From assembly GCF_004912275.1 (NCBI RefSeq), contig NZ_STGY01000060.1:1-56954 (forward strand): a stretch of DNA of 56,954 bases. Direction: 5' to 3'. Under the pieces are notes generated by a model, which searched no databases, was not told the origin of the DNA, and saw nothing but the letters and a program-made list of their open reading frames with translations. Position 1 is the stretch's first letter, and the number at the start of each line of letters is the position of its first letter. Source of the stretch: Glycomyces buryatensis (GTDB taxonomy: Bacteria; Actinomycetota; Actinomycetes; Mycobacteriales; Micromonosporaceae). Positions 49,889-56,954 of the stretch are shown here, in pieces. The translations under genes and the position numbers were made by a program.

Positions 49889-49949
49889 CGGCGCAAGGAC
49901 TCCGGTGCGGCGAGTGCGGCCTGACCGGGACCCGTCGGGCGGACGACTG

Positions 49950-49988
49950 CGGCCTGCCCCGCCGCTCTGTGAGCAGTGGGGCAGGCCG
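49950..49988. terminator. bidirectional terminator between convergent genes
   Basis: CGGCCTGCCCC (49950-49960) pairs with GGGGCAGGCCG (49978-49988) over a 17-base loop, between the fumarylacetoacetase-like gene and the convergent RidA gene. Confidence 0.65.
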
Positions 49989-50000
49989 GAAACCGACGCT

Positions 50001-50516
50001 CTAAACCGGGACCGTCTTGACAGAGGGAGCAAGCTGCGCGATGAGCTCGACCTCCACCGGCGCCCCCAAGGGCAGCTCGGAAACGCCGACGGCGGCACGG
50101 GCATGCTTCCCTACCTCGCCGCTGCGTTTCCCGTTCGCATCGCGGACTTCTGCGAACACCTCACCGAACAGGTCCGAGGCGCCATTGACGACCTTCGGCT
50201 GATCGGTGAAGCCCGGCGCCGAGGCCACGAAACCGCCGACCTTCACGATCTTGACCACCTCGTCGAGGTCCGCAATCGAGGCGATCGCCGCCAGGGCGTT
50301 GAGCGCGCAGATCCGCGCCAGGCCGTAGGCGGTCTCCACATCGATCTCGGCGCCGACCTTCCCGGTCGCCGCCAAGGCGCCGGCCACCATCGGCAGCTGA
50401 CCCGACACGTACACGTAATCGCCGGTGCGCACCGCCGGCTGATAGGCCGCCACCGGCGGCACCACCTGCGGCAACGTCAACCCCAGGCGTTCGAGCGCAG
50501 CGCTGACGTCGGCCAC
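50001..50516 (-). CDS. RidA-family protein
   Basis: 171 residues from GTG 50516, which follows the DUF4177 stop without a gap (TAG-GTG). It has the YjgF/RidA fold: TGDYVYVSGQLPMVAGAL, the Arg-containing substrate loop, ALNALAAIASIADLDEVVKIVKVGGFV, and GKHARAAVGVSELPLGAPVEVELIA with the usual catalytic Arg (R in HARAAVGV). RidA members hydrolyse reactive enamine/imine intermediates of PLP enzymes. It belongs to the conserved actinobacterial neighbourhood with the ArsA pair. Confidence 0.92.
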   Translation of the reverse strand: MADVSAALERLGLTLPQVVPPVAAYQPAVRTGDYVYVSGQLPMVAGALAATGKVGAEIDVETAYGLARICALNALAAIASIADLDEVVKIVKVGGFVASAPGFTDQPKVVNGASDLFGEVFAEVRDANGKRSGEVGKHARAAVGVSELPLGAPVEVELIAQLAPSVKTVPV

Positions 50517-50675
50517 CTACTGCTCCTTCTTCCGCTTGAAGTAGGCCACGAGCTGCTCCGGGTTCTGGCCGGGCAGCACCGTCACCAGTTCCCAACCCTC
50601 ATCACCGAAGTTGTCGAGGATCATCTTCGTGTTGTGGATCAGCAGCGGCGCGGTCAAGTACTCCCATTTCTCCAT
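50517..50675 (-). CDS. DUF4177 small protein
   Basis: 52 residues from ATG 50675 (MEKWEYLTAPLLIHNTKMIL). It shows the DUF4177 pattern: a WEY strand, then NFGDEGWELVTVLPG and a basic end, YFKRKKEQ. An in-frame ATG at 50714 would add an unlikely 13 residues. Directly abuts the RidA gene and is probably cotranscribed. Function unknown; it is a regular neighbour of RidA/ArsA genes in actinomycetes. Confidence 0.85.
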   Translation of the reverse strand: MEKWEYLTAPLLIHNTKMILDNFGDEGWELVTVLPGQNPEQLVAYFKRKKEQ

Positions 50676-50787
50676 GTGCCCACAGTACGGCGTCTTGATC
50701 GACCCGCCCCGCACCGCTACGCTCAGAGTGCGTCGCCTCCCCCCAGTGCACCCTCCAACGGTGCATCAGACAACCCAGGGAGAACCC

Positions 50788-51354
50788 GTGTCACCGGACA
50801 CCGCCGCGAAGCGGCCCGAAAGCGGCCCAGCCCACCACCGTGCCGAGACCCAGCGCCGAACCCAGCCGCAGGTCCCGGCCCCACCCGGACGGCCCGACAC
50901 CGACCACCTGCGCCACCACCGCGACACACCGCGGCGGCAAAGTCGCATGTGGACCTACATTACCGTCGCCGCCGTCATGATCTTCGTCGGCGCACTCACC
51001 TTCGTCGCCACCAAGCTCATGACCGGCCCCGACGCCGTCGAAGACACACCCGAACGCACCGTCGAAGCGTTCCTCACCGCACTCCTGGACGACCGCGACC
51101 CCGCGGCCGCCGCCGAATGGCTCTGCTCCGACAAAGCCGACCGCGACCTCACCGGCGTCATCGAAGCCCTCAGCGCGGCCGACTCCGAACAGACCATCGC
51201 CTGGTCCGAGGTGAACGAAACGGGTCGCGACGTCGGGCAGGCCAACGTCACCGCCGAACTCGACTCCGGCGGCCACCGCGCCACCTGGACGTTCGGCCTG
51301 GTGGCCGAGCAGGGCGAACCGCAGTGGCTGGTGTGCGATATCGACCCCGCATGA
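50788..51354 (+). CDS. single-pass membrane protein with an external NTF2-like (DUF4878-type) domain
   Basis: 188 residues from GTG 50788 (VSPDTAAKRPESGP), after GGGAGAACCC. A proline/histidine/arginine-rich cytosolic part (~1-53) leads to one helix (MWTYITVAAVMIFVGALTFVA) and an external domain starting TPERTVEAFLTALLDDRDPAAAAEWLCSDKA. That phrase is typical of DUF4878/NTF2-like domains that bind ligands or partner proteins. It precedes the ArsA pair by 14 bases. No specific function can be inferred. Confidence 0.65.
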   Translation: MSPDTAAKRPESGPAHHRAETQRRTQPQVPAPPGRPDTDHLRHHRDTPRRQSRMWTYITVAAVMIFVGALTFVATKLMTGPDAVEDTPERTVEAFLTALLDDRDPAAAAEWLCSDKADRDLTGVIEALSAADSEQTIAWSEVNETGRDVGQANVTAELDSGGHRATWTFGLVAEQGEPQWLVCDIDPA

Positions 51355-51368
51355 CTACACTCCGATGA

Positions 51369-52376
51369 ATGAGTGCCACCGCTCCTCCCGTGCCCAGGCT
51401 GCATATCGTCACCGGGAAGGGCGGCACCGGCAAGACCACCGTGGCCGCCGCGCTCGCACTCGCGCTGGCCGGAAACGGACGACGCGTGCTGCTGGTCGAA
51501 GTCGAAGGACGGCAGGGCATCGCCCCGCTGTTCGACGCGCCGCCACTGCCTTACCAGGAACGGCATCTGACCGCCGGGCTGGACGGCGGCGAGATCTTCG
51601 GGCAGGCCGTCGACGCCGACGAAGCACTCCTGGACTACCTGACCATGTTCTACCGGCTCGGCTCGGCCGGACGCGTGCTGCGCAAGTTCGGGGCGATCGA
51701 CTTCGCCACGACGATCGCACCGGGACTGCGGGACATCCTGCTCACCGGCAAGCTCAAAGAGGCGGTCTCGCGCACCGAATCCGACCGGATGACCTACGAC
51801 GCGGTGGTGCTCGACGCGCCGCCGACCGGACGGGTCGTCAAGTTCCTCAACGTGACCGTCGAATCGGGCCGCCTCGCCAAGACCGGGCCGATCGGCAAGC
51901 ACTCCCGATCGGTCGCCCGACTGCTCCACTCCTCCCTCACGGCCGTGCACCTGGTGACGACCCCCGCCGCCATGCCGGTGCAGGAGACCGTCGACGCCGC
52001 CGCCGAACTGCGCAAAGCCGACCTCCCCGTCGGCCGGGTCGTCCTCAACAAGGTGGCCGGCACCAAGACCGCCGACATCACCGCCGACCAACTGCGCGAA
52101 GGTCTCGAACGGTCGAACCTGCCGTCCACGGCAGCGCAGGTCGCGGGCCTGCTGACCGAATACGAGGCCAACCGGGCCGAGATCGAGGCCGCGGGCGCCT
52201 ACCGCGACCGGCTGGAGCGGCTGCGCCGACCCATCGACGAACTGGCGCTGCTGCCCGAGGGCGTGGACCTGTCCGGGCTGTACCAACTCGCCGGGGTCCT
52301 CCGGAAGGGGCTCGGCCCGGCCCGGCGCTCGATCGCCGACGCACCGTCCAACCCTGAAGGGGGAGGCCGTGACTGA
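51369..52376 (+). CDS. ArsA/Get3-like ATPase, first of a pair
   Basis: 335 residues from ATG 51369. Deviant Walker A LHIVTGKGGTGKTTVAAALA with the signature lysine (~residues 15-24), switch I region near VEGRQGIAPLF, switch II VVLDAPPTGRVVKFLN, and a long helical region. It resembles Mycobacterium Rv3679, which forms a heteromeric ATPase with Rv3680 implicated in metabolism of glycerol and methylglyoxal-type stress. Arsenite-binding cysteines are absent. The 3' end overlaps the second ArsA gene by 8 bases. Confidence 0.9.
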   Translation: MSATAPPVPRLHIVTGKGGTGKTTVAAALALALAGNGRRVLLVEVEGRQGIAPLFDAPPLPYQERHLTAGLDGGEIFGQAVDADEALLDYLTMFYRLGSAGRVLRKFGAIDFATTIAPGLRDILLTGKLKEAVSRTESDRMTYDAVVLDAPPTGRVVKFLNVTVESGRLAKTGPIGKHSRSVARLLHSSLTAVHLVTTPAAMPVQETVDAAAELRKADLPVGRVVLNKVAGTKTADITADQLREGLERSNLPSTAAQVAGLLTEYEANRAEIEAAGAYRDRLERLRRPIDELALLPEGVDLSGLYQLAGVLRKGLGPARRSIADAPSNPEGGGRD

Positions 52377-53502
52377 CCTCGACGTCGACGCGCTCCTGGC
52401 CAATGAGGACAAACACGTCATCGCCTGCTGCGGCTCGGGCGGGGTCGGCAAGACCACGACCGCGGCGGCGCTGGCGCTGCGGGCGGCCGAGGAGCACGGG
52501 CGGCGCACCGTCGTGCTCACCATCGACCCGGCCCGGCGGCTGGCGCAGTCGCTGGGGATGGAGGCGCTGGACAATACGCCGCGCCCGGTCGCGGCCGCCG
52601 AGGGCGTCCCGCTGGACGCCATGATGCTCGACATGAAGCGGACCTTCGACGAGGTCGTCGCCTCCCACACCACGAAGGAGCGGGCCGCGGAGATCTTCGC
52701 GAACCCGTTTTACCAGGCGGTTTCCTCGACGTTCTCGGGGACGCAGGAGTACATGGCGATGGAGAAGCTCTCGCAGCTGCGCGACAGCGGCAAGTGGGAC
52801 CTGATCGTCCTGGACACTCCGCCGTCTCGTTCGGCGCTGGACTTTCTGGACGCGCCGGCGCGGCTGGCCCGGTTCCTGGACGGGCGGGTGATCCGAATGC
52901 TGGCGGCGTCGACGCCGGGCGCGCGGCGGTCGATGCTGTCGCTGATGGGAGCCAGCGCGGCGGTGTTCACGCGCGTGTTCAACAAGGTCTTGGGCGGGCA
53001 CCTGCTGACCGATGTCGCCGAGTTCACCGCGAGTCTGGAGGACACGTTCGGCGGATTCCGGCAGCGGGCGGAGGCGACCTTCCGTGCGCTGCAGGACGAC
53101 CAGACGTCGTTTCTGGTGGTGGCGGCGCCGGAGCCGGCGGCGATCACCGAAGCGGTGTACTTCTCACGACGGCTGACCGAGGAGCGGATGCCGCTGGACG
53201 GGATGATCTTGAACCGGTTGACGCCGGTGGAGGTCGATTTGTCGGCGGAGCGGAGCCTGGGCGCGGCGGCGGCGTTGGAGGAGGCGGACGCGGACGATCC
53301 GGTGGCGGCGGTGCTGCGCACTCATTCCGACCTGGCTCGGCGGCGCGCCGCGGAGGAGCGGGTGGCGTCGCGGTATGCGGCGGCGTGCCCGGAGATTCCG
53401 CAGTTGTGGCTGCCGACGTTGGGGACCGAGGTGGTCGATCTGGAGGGGCTGCGCGCTTTCGGGGCCGCGGCGGGCGGAGCGGCGAAGGCGCCGGTGGCCT
53501 GA
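52369..53502 (+). CDS. ArsA/Get3-like ATPase, second of a pair
   Basis: 377 residues from GTG 52369. Walker A ACCGSGGVGKTTTAAALAL, switch I VVLTIDPARRLAQSLGME, and switch II DLIVLDTPPSRSALDFLDAP are all intact. SSTFSGTQEYMAMEKL matches the family's helical client region. It is the counterpart of Rv3680 and should pair with the upstream ATPase. The last 359 bases are also an open reading frame on the opposite strand (the tail of the WhiB gene). Confidence 0.92.
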   Translation: MTDLDVDALLANEDKHVIACCGSGGVGKTTTAAALALRAAEEHGRRTVVLTIDPARRLAQSLGMEALDNTPRPVAAAEGVPLDAMMLDMKRTFDEVVASHTTKERAAEIFANPFYQAVSSTFSGTQEYMAMEKLSQLRDSGKWDLIVLDTPPSRSALDFLDAPARLARFLDGRVIRMLAASTPGARRSMLSLMGASAAVFTRVFNKVLGGHLLTDVAEFTASLEDTFGGFRQRAEATFRALQDDQTSFLVVAAPEPAAITEAVYFSRRLTEERMPLDGMILNRLTPVEVDLSAERSLGAAAALEEADADDPVAAVLRTHSDLARRRAAEERVASRYAAACPEIPQLWLPTLGTEVVDLEGLRAFGAAAGGAAKAPVA

Positions 53503-53971
53503 ACGGGCCGGCCGCCGCCTCGGCGGAGTGCGGCGCCTGATCGACTGGCGTTCGGCGGCCTGCGGGGGAAATGACAACGCGCCCGGACGGTTTTGCCGTC
53601 GCGGGCGCGGTCTCGTATCGGCCGCTTGCGCGGCCGCCGGTGACTAAGAAGTTCAGATTCACCGGGATCCGTTTCCGGCTGCTCTTGCGGGCGTTGCGTT
53701 GTTCTTCTTCGAGCGCTACCTCGAAGACTGCCCTCCACGAGCGGACGTCCGCGTGCTTTCGCAGCAGCGCACGCCTCTCGCGTTCGGTCATGCCGCCCCA
53801 GACGCCGAACTCGATGCGATTGTCGAGCGCGTCGGCGAGACATTCGAGCCGGACAGGACAGCCTCGGCAAACTTTCTTCGCGTTGTTCTGTTCGGCCCCT
53901 TGCACGAATAGTGCGTCAGGGTCGCCCTCCTGGCAGAGTGCCTTGGTTGTCCAGTCGATCAGCAGTCCCAT
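53144..53971 (-). CDS. WhiB-family iron-sulphur regulator (WblA/WhiB4-like) with an unusually long tail
   Basis: 275 residues if the frame is followed to its first stop. ATG 53971 is preceded by GGGGAGG. The WhiB domain is complete: DWTTKALC, CRGCPVRLEC (four cluster cysteines: C14, C34, C37, C43 approx.), the turn GVWGGMTERERRALLRK and a basic end. It matches WblA of Streptomyces and WhiB4 of Mycobacterium, an O2/NO-responsive regulator. Those proteins are about 100-130 residues; here ~170 proline/arginine/alanine-rich residues follow, antisense to the ArsA gene, so the tail may be an accidental read-through of a lost stop. Confidence 0.85.
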   Translation of the reverse strand: MGLLIDWTTKALCQEGDPDALFVQGAEQNNAKKVCRGCPVRLECLADALDNRIEFGVWGGMTERERRALLRKHADVRSWRAVFEVALEEEQRNARKSSRKRIPVNLNFLVTGGRASGRYETAPATAKPSGRVVISPAGRRTPVDQAPHSAEAAAGPFRPPAPSPLRPPRPRKRAAPPDRPPRSPTSAATTAESPGTPPHTATPPAPPRRAAEPGRNECAAPPPPDRPRPPPPTPPPRPGSAPPTNRPPPASTGSRSSRPAASAPRSAVVRSTPLR

Positions 53972-54281
53972 CGGCGTGACCTCCCCGTGAGATTTCCCCT
54001 TCATACCCCCCGACAACTCCGTATGAGTAACCTCTCGATAACTCAACGTCGCTGTCAAGAACGGACCCTACACCTCTTGTAAGGGTTTGACTACTCTCCG
54101 AGACGAAAATCGGACTCTTCGGGATGGCCTCACCCCTACGGTTCGTATCGCGATGACGGTTCGCAATAATAACGATTGTGATACGAAGGCAACTCGCCTC
54201 AGAGGGTCCGGCGTATCAAACCCGGGCACCCGACGACAAAGCGACCCTGCGCTCTTAAGGTGCCCGATCTAATCTGAGGCG

Positions 54282-56720
54282 GTGGAGACGTTGAAGCGCG
54301 ACCGAAGTCCCCTGGGCGACGCCCTTGCCCTGCTTGTGAGCGGTGTCCTCGCTGGGGTCCTGGCCGCGGCGGCGGCCTTCCCCCTTATGGGAGCCGCCGG
54401 CCTTCTGGCCGAGGACGGCATTGATTCGTTCAATGCACTACCGACCGAACTCACCGAGCCGACGTTGCCGCAGACCAGTTACGTCTACGCCGCAGATGGC
54501 GAAACCCTCATCACCTCCTTCTACGAGGAGAACCGACGCGAGGTCGCGCTCGATGAAGTCGATCCCCTCATGATCGACGCCCTCCTGGCCGCCGAGGACT
54601 CCAAGTTCTACGAACACAATGGAGTCGACTGGGCCGGTATCGCCCGCGCCGCCGTCGCCAACCAAGGCGGCGGCGAACAAGGCGCTTCGACGCTCACCAT
54701 GCAATTCGTTCGCAATACCCTGATCTACTCCGCTTCAACCATCGATGAGGTCATCGATGCGAGTGAAGATACGTACGACCGCAAACTCCGCGAAGCTCGA
54801 TACGCCATGGCGATCGAGGACGAACTGTCCAAAGAGGAAATCCTTGAGGGCTACCTGAACGTGATCTACCTGGGCAACCAGGCCTACGGCGTCCACGCGG
54901 GCTCCTACACGTACTTCAACAAGCCGCCGAACGAGCTGGAACCGCAGGAAGCGGCGACGCTCGCGTCGCTCCCGAAATTCCCTTCCTACGCCGACGGCCT
55001 GCTCGACGGCGAGGGCGACGACTCGCAGATCCTGGACCGGCGCAACTGGGTCCTGGACCGCATGGCCTCGTTCGGCAGTATCACCCAGGCCGAGGCCGAC
55101 GCGGCCAAGGAGGAGCCGCTGGGTCTGGACCCGCGGCCGGAGCGCAGCGAATGCACCGACGTCTCGACCGCGAGCTGGGGCTTCTTCTGCGACTACTTCA
55201 GGGCCTGGTGGGCCGACCAGGAGCTCTTCGGCGAGTCCGAGCGCGAGCGCATCAGCCTGCTCAAGCGCGGCGGGTACAAGATCGTCACGTCGCTCGACCC
55301 CGCGTTGCAGGACAAGGCGACCGAGATCATCCAGGACAATGTGGACGTCGACAATCCGGCGGCGCTCGGGTCGGTGATCCTCACCCCCGGCACCGGGTAC
55401 GTCCGAGCGATGGCCGTCAACCGGATCTACAGCCTCGACCAGTCCGAGAACGGGCCGCGCACCGACGACAAGGACGGGCCGTCGAACTACCCGAACACGA
55501 CCATCCCACTGCTCAGCGGCAACAGCGAGGTCGCGGGGTATCCGGCGGGTTCGACGTTCAAGATGTTCACGATGCTCGCCGCCCTTGAGGAGGGGTGGCC
55601 GCTCAAGACCACCATTCCCAACCCGGCGAAGTACATCTCGAACTATCCGGCGGGCGATGGCTCCGATTCGGATGTCACCTGCGACTCGGGCGGGAAGAAG
55701 GTCTGGTGCCCGAACAACGGCATCTCTTCGTCTGCGCCGCTGAACATGTGGAGCATGTTCGGCCGCTCCTCCAACACCGGTTTCGTGGCGCTCCAGGAAA
55801 TGGTCGGCACCTCGAAGGCCTATGACGCCGCCAAGCGGGCGGGCGTGGAGTTCTACTCCAAGAGCGGCGTTGTCCTTGCGGCGGAGAACGACAGCTTGGA
55901 CAGCTACGGCTCGTTCACCCTCGGCATGGATCCGACCACCCCGATGGACATGGCCGAGGCGTACGCGACCGTGGCGGCCAAGGGGAAGCACTGCGACCCG
56001 CTGCCGGTCATGAAGGTCATCGACGCCGACGGCGCCGAATGGGAAGAGGCCGCCCAACCCACCTGCGACCAGGCCTTCTCCGAAGAGGTCGCGAACGCGG
56101 CCGTCAGCGCAGGGCGATGCACCGTCAACCAGAACGCCGGCGGCACCCAGTGCAACGGCAACGGCACCGCCGCCGCCTACACCGGCGGTTTCGACCGGCC
56201 GATGTTCGGCAAGACCGGAACGGCCGACTCGGACCGCTCCTACTGGTTCGTCGGCTCGACCCCGAACGCCACCACCGCCACATTCGTCGGCGACACCGAC
56301 GCGACATTCCGATCGAACGTCGCCACTGAAAGCCTCAAGGTCGAGGTTAAGGAAACCGGCGTCGCCGTCCTCACCGCGGCGGTGAAGGATCTCGACGAGA
56401 AGGGCTGGTCGAAGCCCAACTCGAAGATGACCAGCGGCGAGAACCTGGTGTCGATCCCATCGATCGACTGCATGGACGCGGGTGATGCCCGATCCAGGGT
56501 GTCCAGCGCCGGCTTCGACGCCTCGATCGCCCCGGGCACGTTCGACTCGGAATGCAAGGAAGGCGAGGCCTTCTCAACCTCGATCACCGGCCAGGCCCCG
56601 AAGGGCGCCCCGGTCTACATCCTGGTTTCGAACGGCTCGGACTACAAAGACGACAAAGACGAAGACGGAGAAGAGGGCACCGACCCACCGGATGACGGAA
56701 ATTCACCAGGCCGCGACTGA
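54282..56720 (+). CDS. PonA2-like bifunctional penicillin-binding protein with PASTA domain
   Basis: 812 residues from GTG 54282. One N-terminal helix (LALLVSGVLAGVLAAAAAF). GT51 glycosyltransferase: EDSKFYEHNGVDW (~107-119), GASTLTMQFVRN, KEEILEGYLNVIYLGNQAYGV. Transpeptidase: active-site AGSTFKMFT (Ser ~424), SSN within GRSSNTGFVAL, and KTGTADSDRS (~644). A PASTA-like segment near 720-790 (NLVSIPSIDCMDAGDARSRV) is followed by an acidic D/E/K tail. It polymerises and cross-links peptidoglycan. Rv3682 (PonA2) has the same place beside whiB4 in mycobacteria. Confidence 0.94.
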   Translation: METLKRDRSPLGDALALLVSGVLAGVLAAAAAFPLMGAAGLLAEDGIDSFNALPTELTEPTLPQTSYVYAADGETLITSFYEENRREVALDEVDPLMIDALLAAEDSKFYEHNGVDWAGIARAAVANQGGGEQGASTLTMQFVRNTLIYSASTIDEVIDASEDTYDRKLREARYAMAIEDELSKEEILEGYLNVIYLGNQAYGVHAGSYTYFNKPPNELEPQEAATLASLPKFPSYADGLLDGEGDDSQILDRRNWVLDRMASFGSITQAEADAAKEEPLGLDPRPERSECTDVSTASWGFFCDYFRAWWADQELFGESERERISLLKRGGYKIVTSLDPALQDKATEIIQDNVDVDNPAALGSVILTPGTGYVRAMAVNRIYSLDQSENGPRTDDKDGPSNYPNTTIPLLSGNSEVAGYPAGSTFKMFTMLAALEEGWPLKTTIPNPAKYISNYPAGDGSDSDVTCDSGGKKVWCPNNGISSSAPLNMWSMFGRSSNTGFVALQEMVGTSKAYDAAKRAGVEFYSKSGVVLAAENDSLDSYGSFTLGMDPTTPMDMAEAYATVAAKGKHCDPLPVMKVIDADGAEWEEAAQPTCDQAFSEEVANAAVSAGRCTVNQNAGGTQCNGNGTAAAYTGGFDRPMFGKTGTADSDRSYWFVGSTPNATTATFVGDTDATFRSNVATESLKVEVKETGVAVLTAAVKDLDEKGWSKPNSKMTSGENLVSIPSIDCMDAGDARSRVSSAGFDASIAPGTFDSECKEGEAFSTSITGQAPKGAPVYILVSNGSDYKDDKDEDGEEGTDPPDDGNSPGRD

Positions 56721-56768
56721 GCCGCAAGGGCGACTGGCCAAGTGCCACTGCCCCAATGGCGCGGGGCT

Positions 56769-56790
56769 GGTCCGGTGATCCGACCGGACC
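56769..56790 (+). terminator. hairpin after the PonA2-like gene, possible terminator
   Basis: GGTCCGGT (56769-56776) pairs with ACCGGACC (56783-56790) over six bases, 49 bases after the stop. There is no T-run. Confidence 0.4.
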
Positions 56791-56831
56791 GTCCCGCCCG
56801 CGGCCGCAGCTGCGGCTGCGGCAGCCCGGAC

Positions 56832-56851
56832 CGATTCGATTCGATTCGATT
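56832..56851. repeat. short GATTC tandem repeat
   Basis: GATTC is repeated four times in a row (about 56826-56850 region, ending in GATTCGGG). It lies in non-coding DNA past the penicillin-binding protein; the rest of 56721-56954 holds nothing I can name. Confidence 0.6.
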
Positions 56852-56954
56852 CGGGCGACCGGGTACCGCTGCGTCGATTCGCATGGGCGGCGCCGTTTGA
56901 TTTAGCCAGGCCGGGCTGTCAATGAAAGTGGCAGATAGGGCAGGTGTTGTGAGT

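Noticed and set aside
56900..56954. Start of another gene at the right edge
   Set aside because: Only a few bases remain and no start with a ribosome-binding site and sufficient frame can be judged.

Overview
The window is high-GC DNA from an actinomycete. The best evidence is lineage-typical genes: a WblA/WhiB4-type WhiB protein, a mycobacterial-type CarD, the RidA / DUF4177 / paired ArsA / WhiB4 / PonA2-like neighbourhood, XRE(DUF5753)+DUF397 pairs, LytR-CpsA-Psr proteins, GTG/TTG starts and an IdeR/DtxR-type iron box. The exact genus cannot be read from the sequence; a Glycomycetales- or Micromonosporales-like soil or plant-associated organism is a guess, and the pectinesterase fits it.

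Layout. 1-672: 5' part of a TnpB gene cut by the window edge. 988-13442: mostly chromosomal housekeeping genes: a GCS2 ligase, a membrane protein, glyA, a P1-peptidase/GH114 reading frame that looks like a frameshifted gene pair, putP, a TPR-GGDEF protein, and an SPFH/zinc-ribbon pair resembling B. subtilis YdjI/YdjG. 13574-20673: two tandem LCP cell-wall ligases, a small RHH/MazF-like toxin-antitoxin pair, an iron-boxed siderophore-interacting protein, a secreted pectinesterase and a membrane metallophosphoesterase. 20837-22726: GNAT, small membrane protein and LtrA.

22847-33307 is the accessory heart of the window. It holds two copies of a convergent, tail-overlapping pair: a GT-B-like protein on the plus strand and a STAND (NB-ARC-like) NTPase with TPRs on the minus strand. 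The first GT-B-like gene carries thirteen 7-bp repeats just after its start codon, so repeat-number changes would switch its reading frame. Beside it are small unknown genes and an XRE/DUF397 pair.

33369-38759: an ABC exporter (permease, ATPase and an overlapping 39-aa membrane peptide) next to two recently duplicated NarL-type histidine kinases with no response regulator in the window, bordered by extragenic palindromes. Then tRNA-Tyr and a truncated TnpB copy.

39971-56720: core genes again: YajQ, a membrane-anchored L7/L12-like domain, RecD2, an alanine/cation symporter, a DnaQ-like exonuclease, an LpqE-like lipoprotein, carD-ispF (ispD missing between them), a TPR membrane protein, a fumarylacetoacetase-family protein, RidA, DUF4177, a membrane protein, the ArsA pair, WhiB4/WblA with an unusual antisense tail, and a PonA2-like penicillin-binding protein. 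The last ~230 bases hold no gene I can support.
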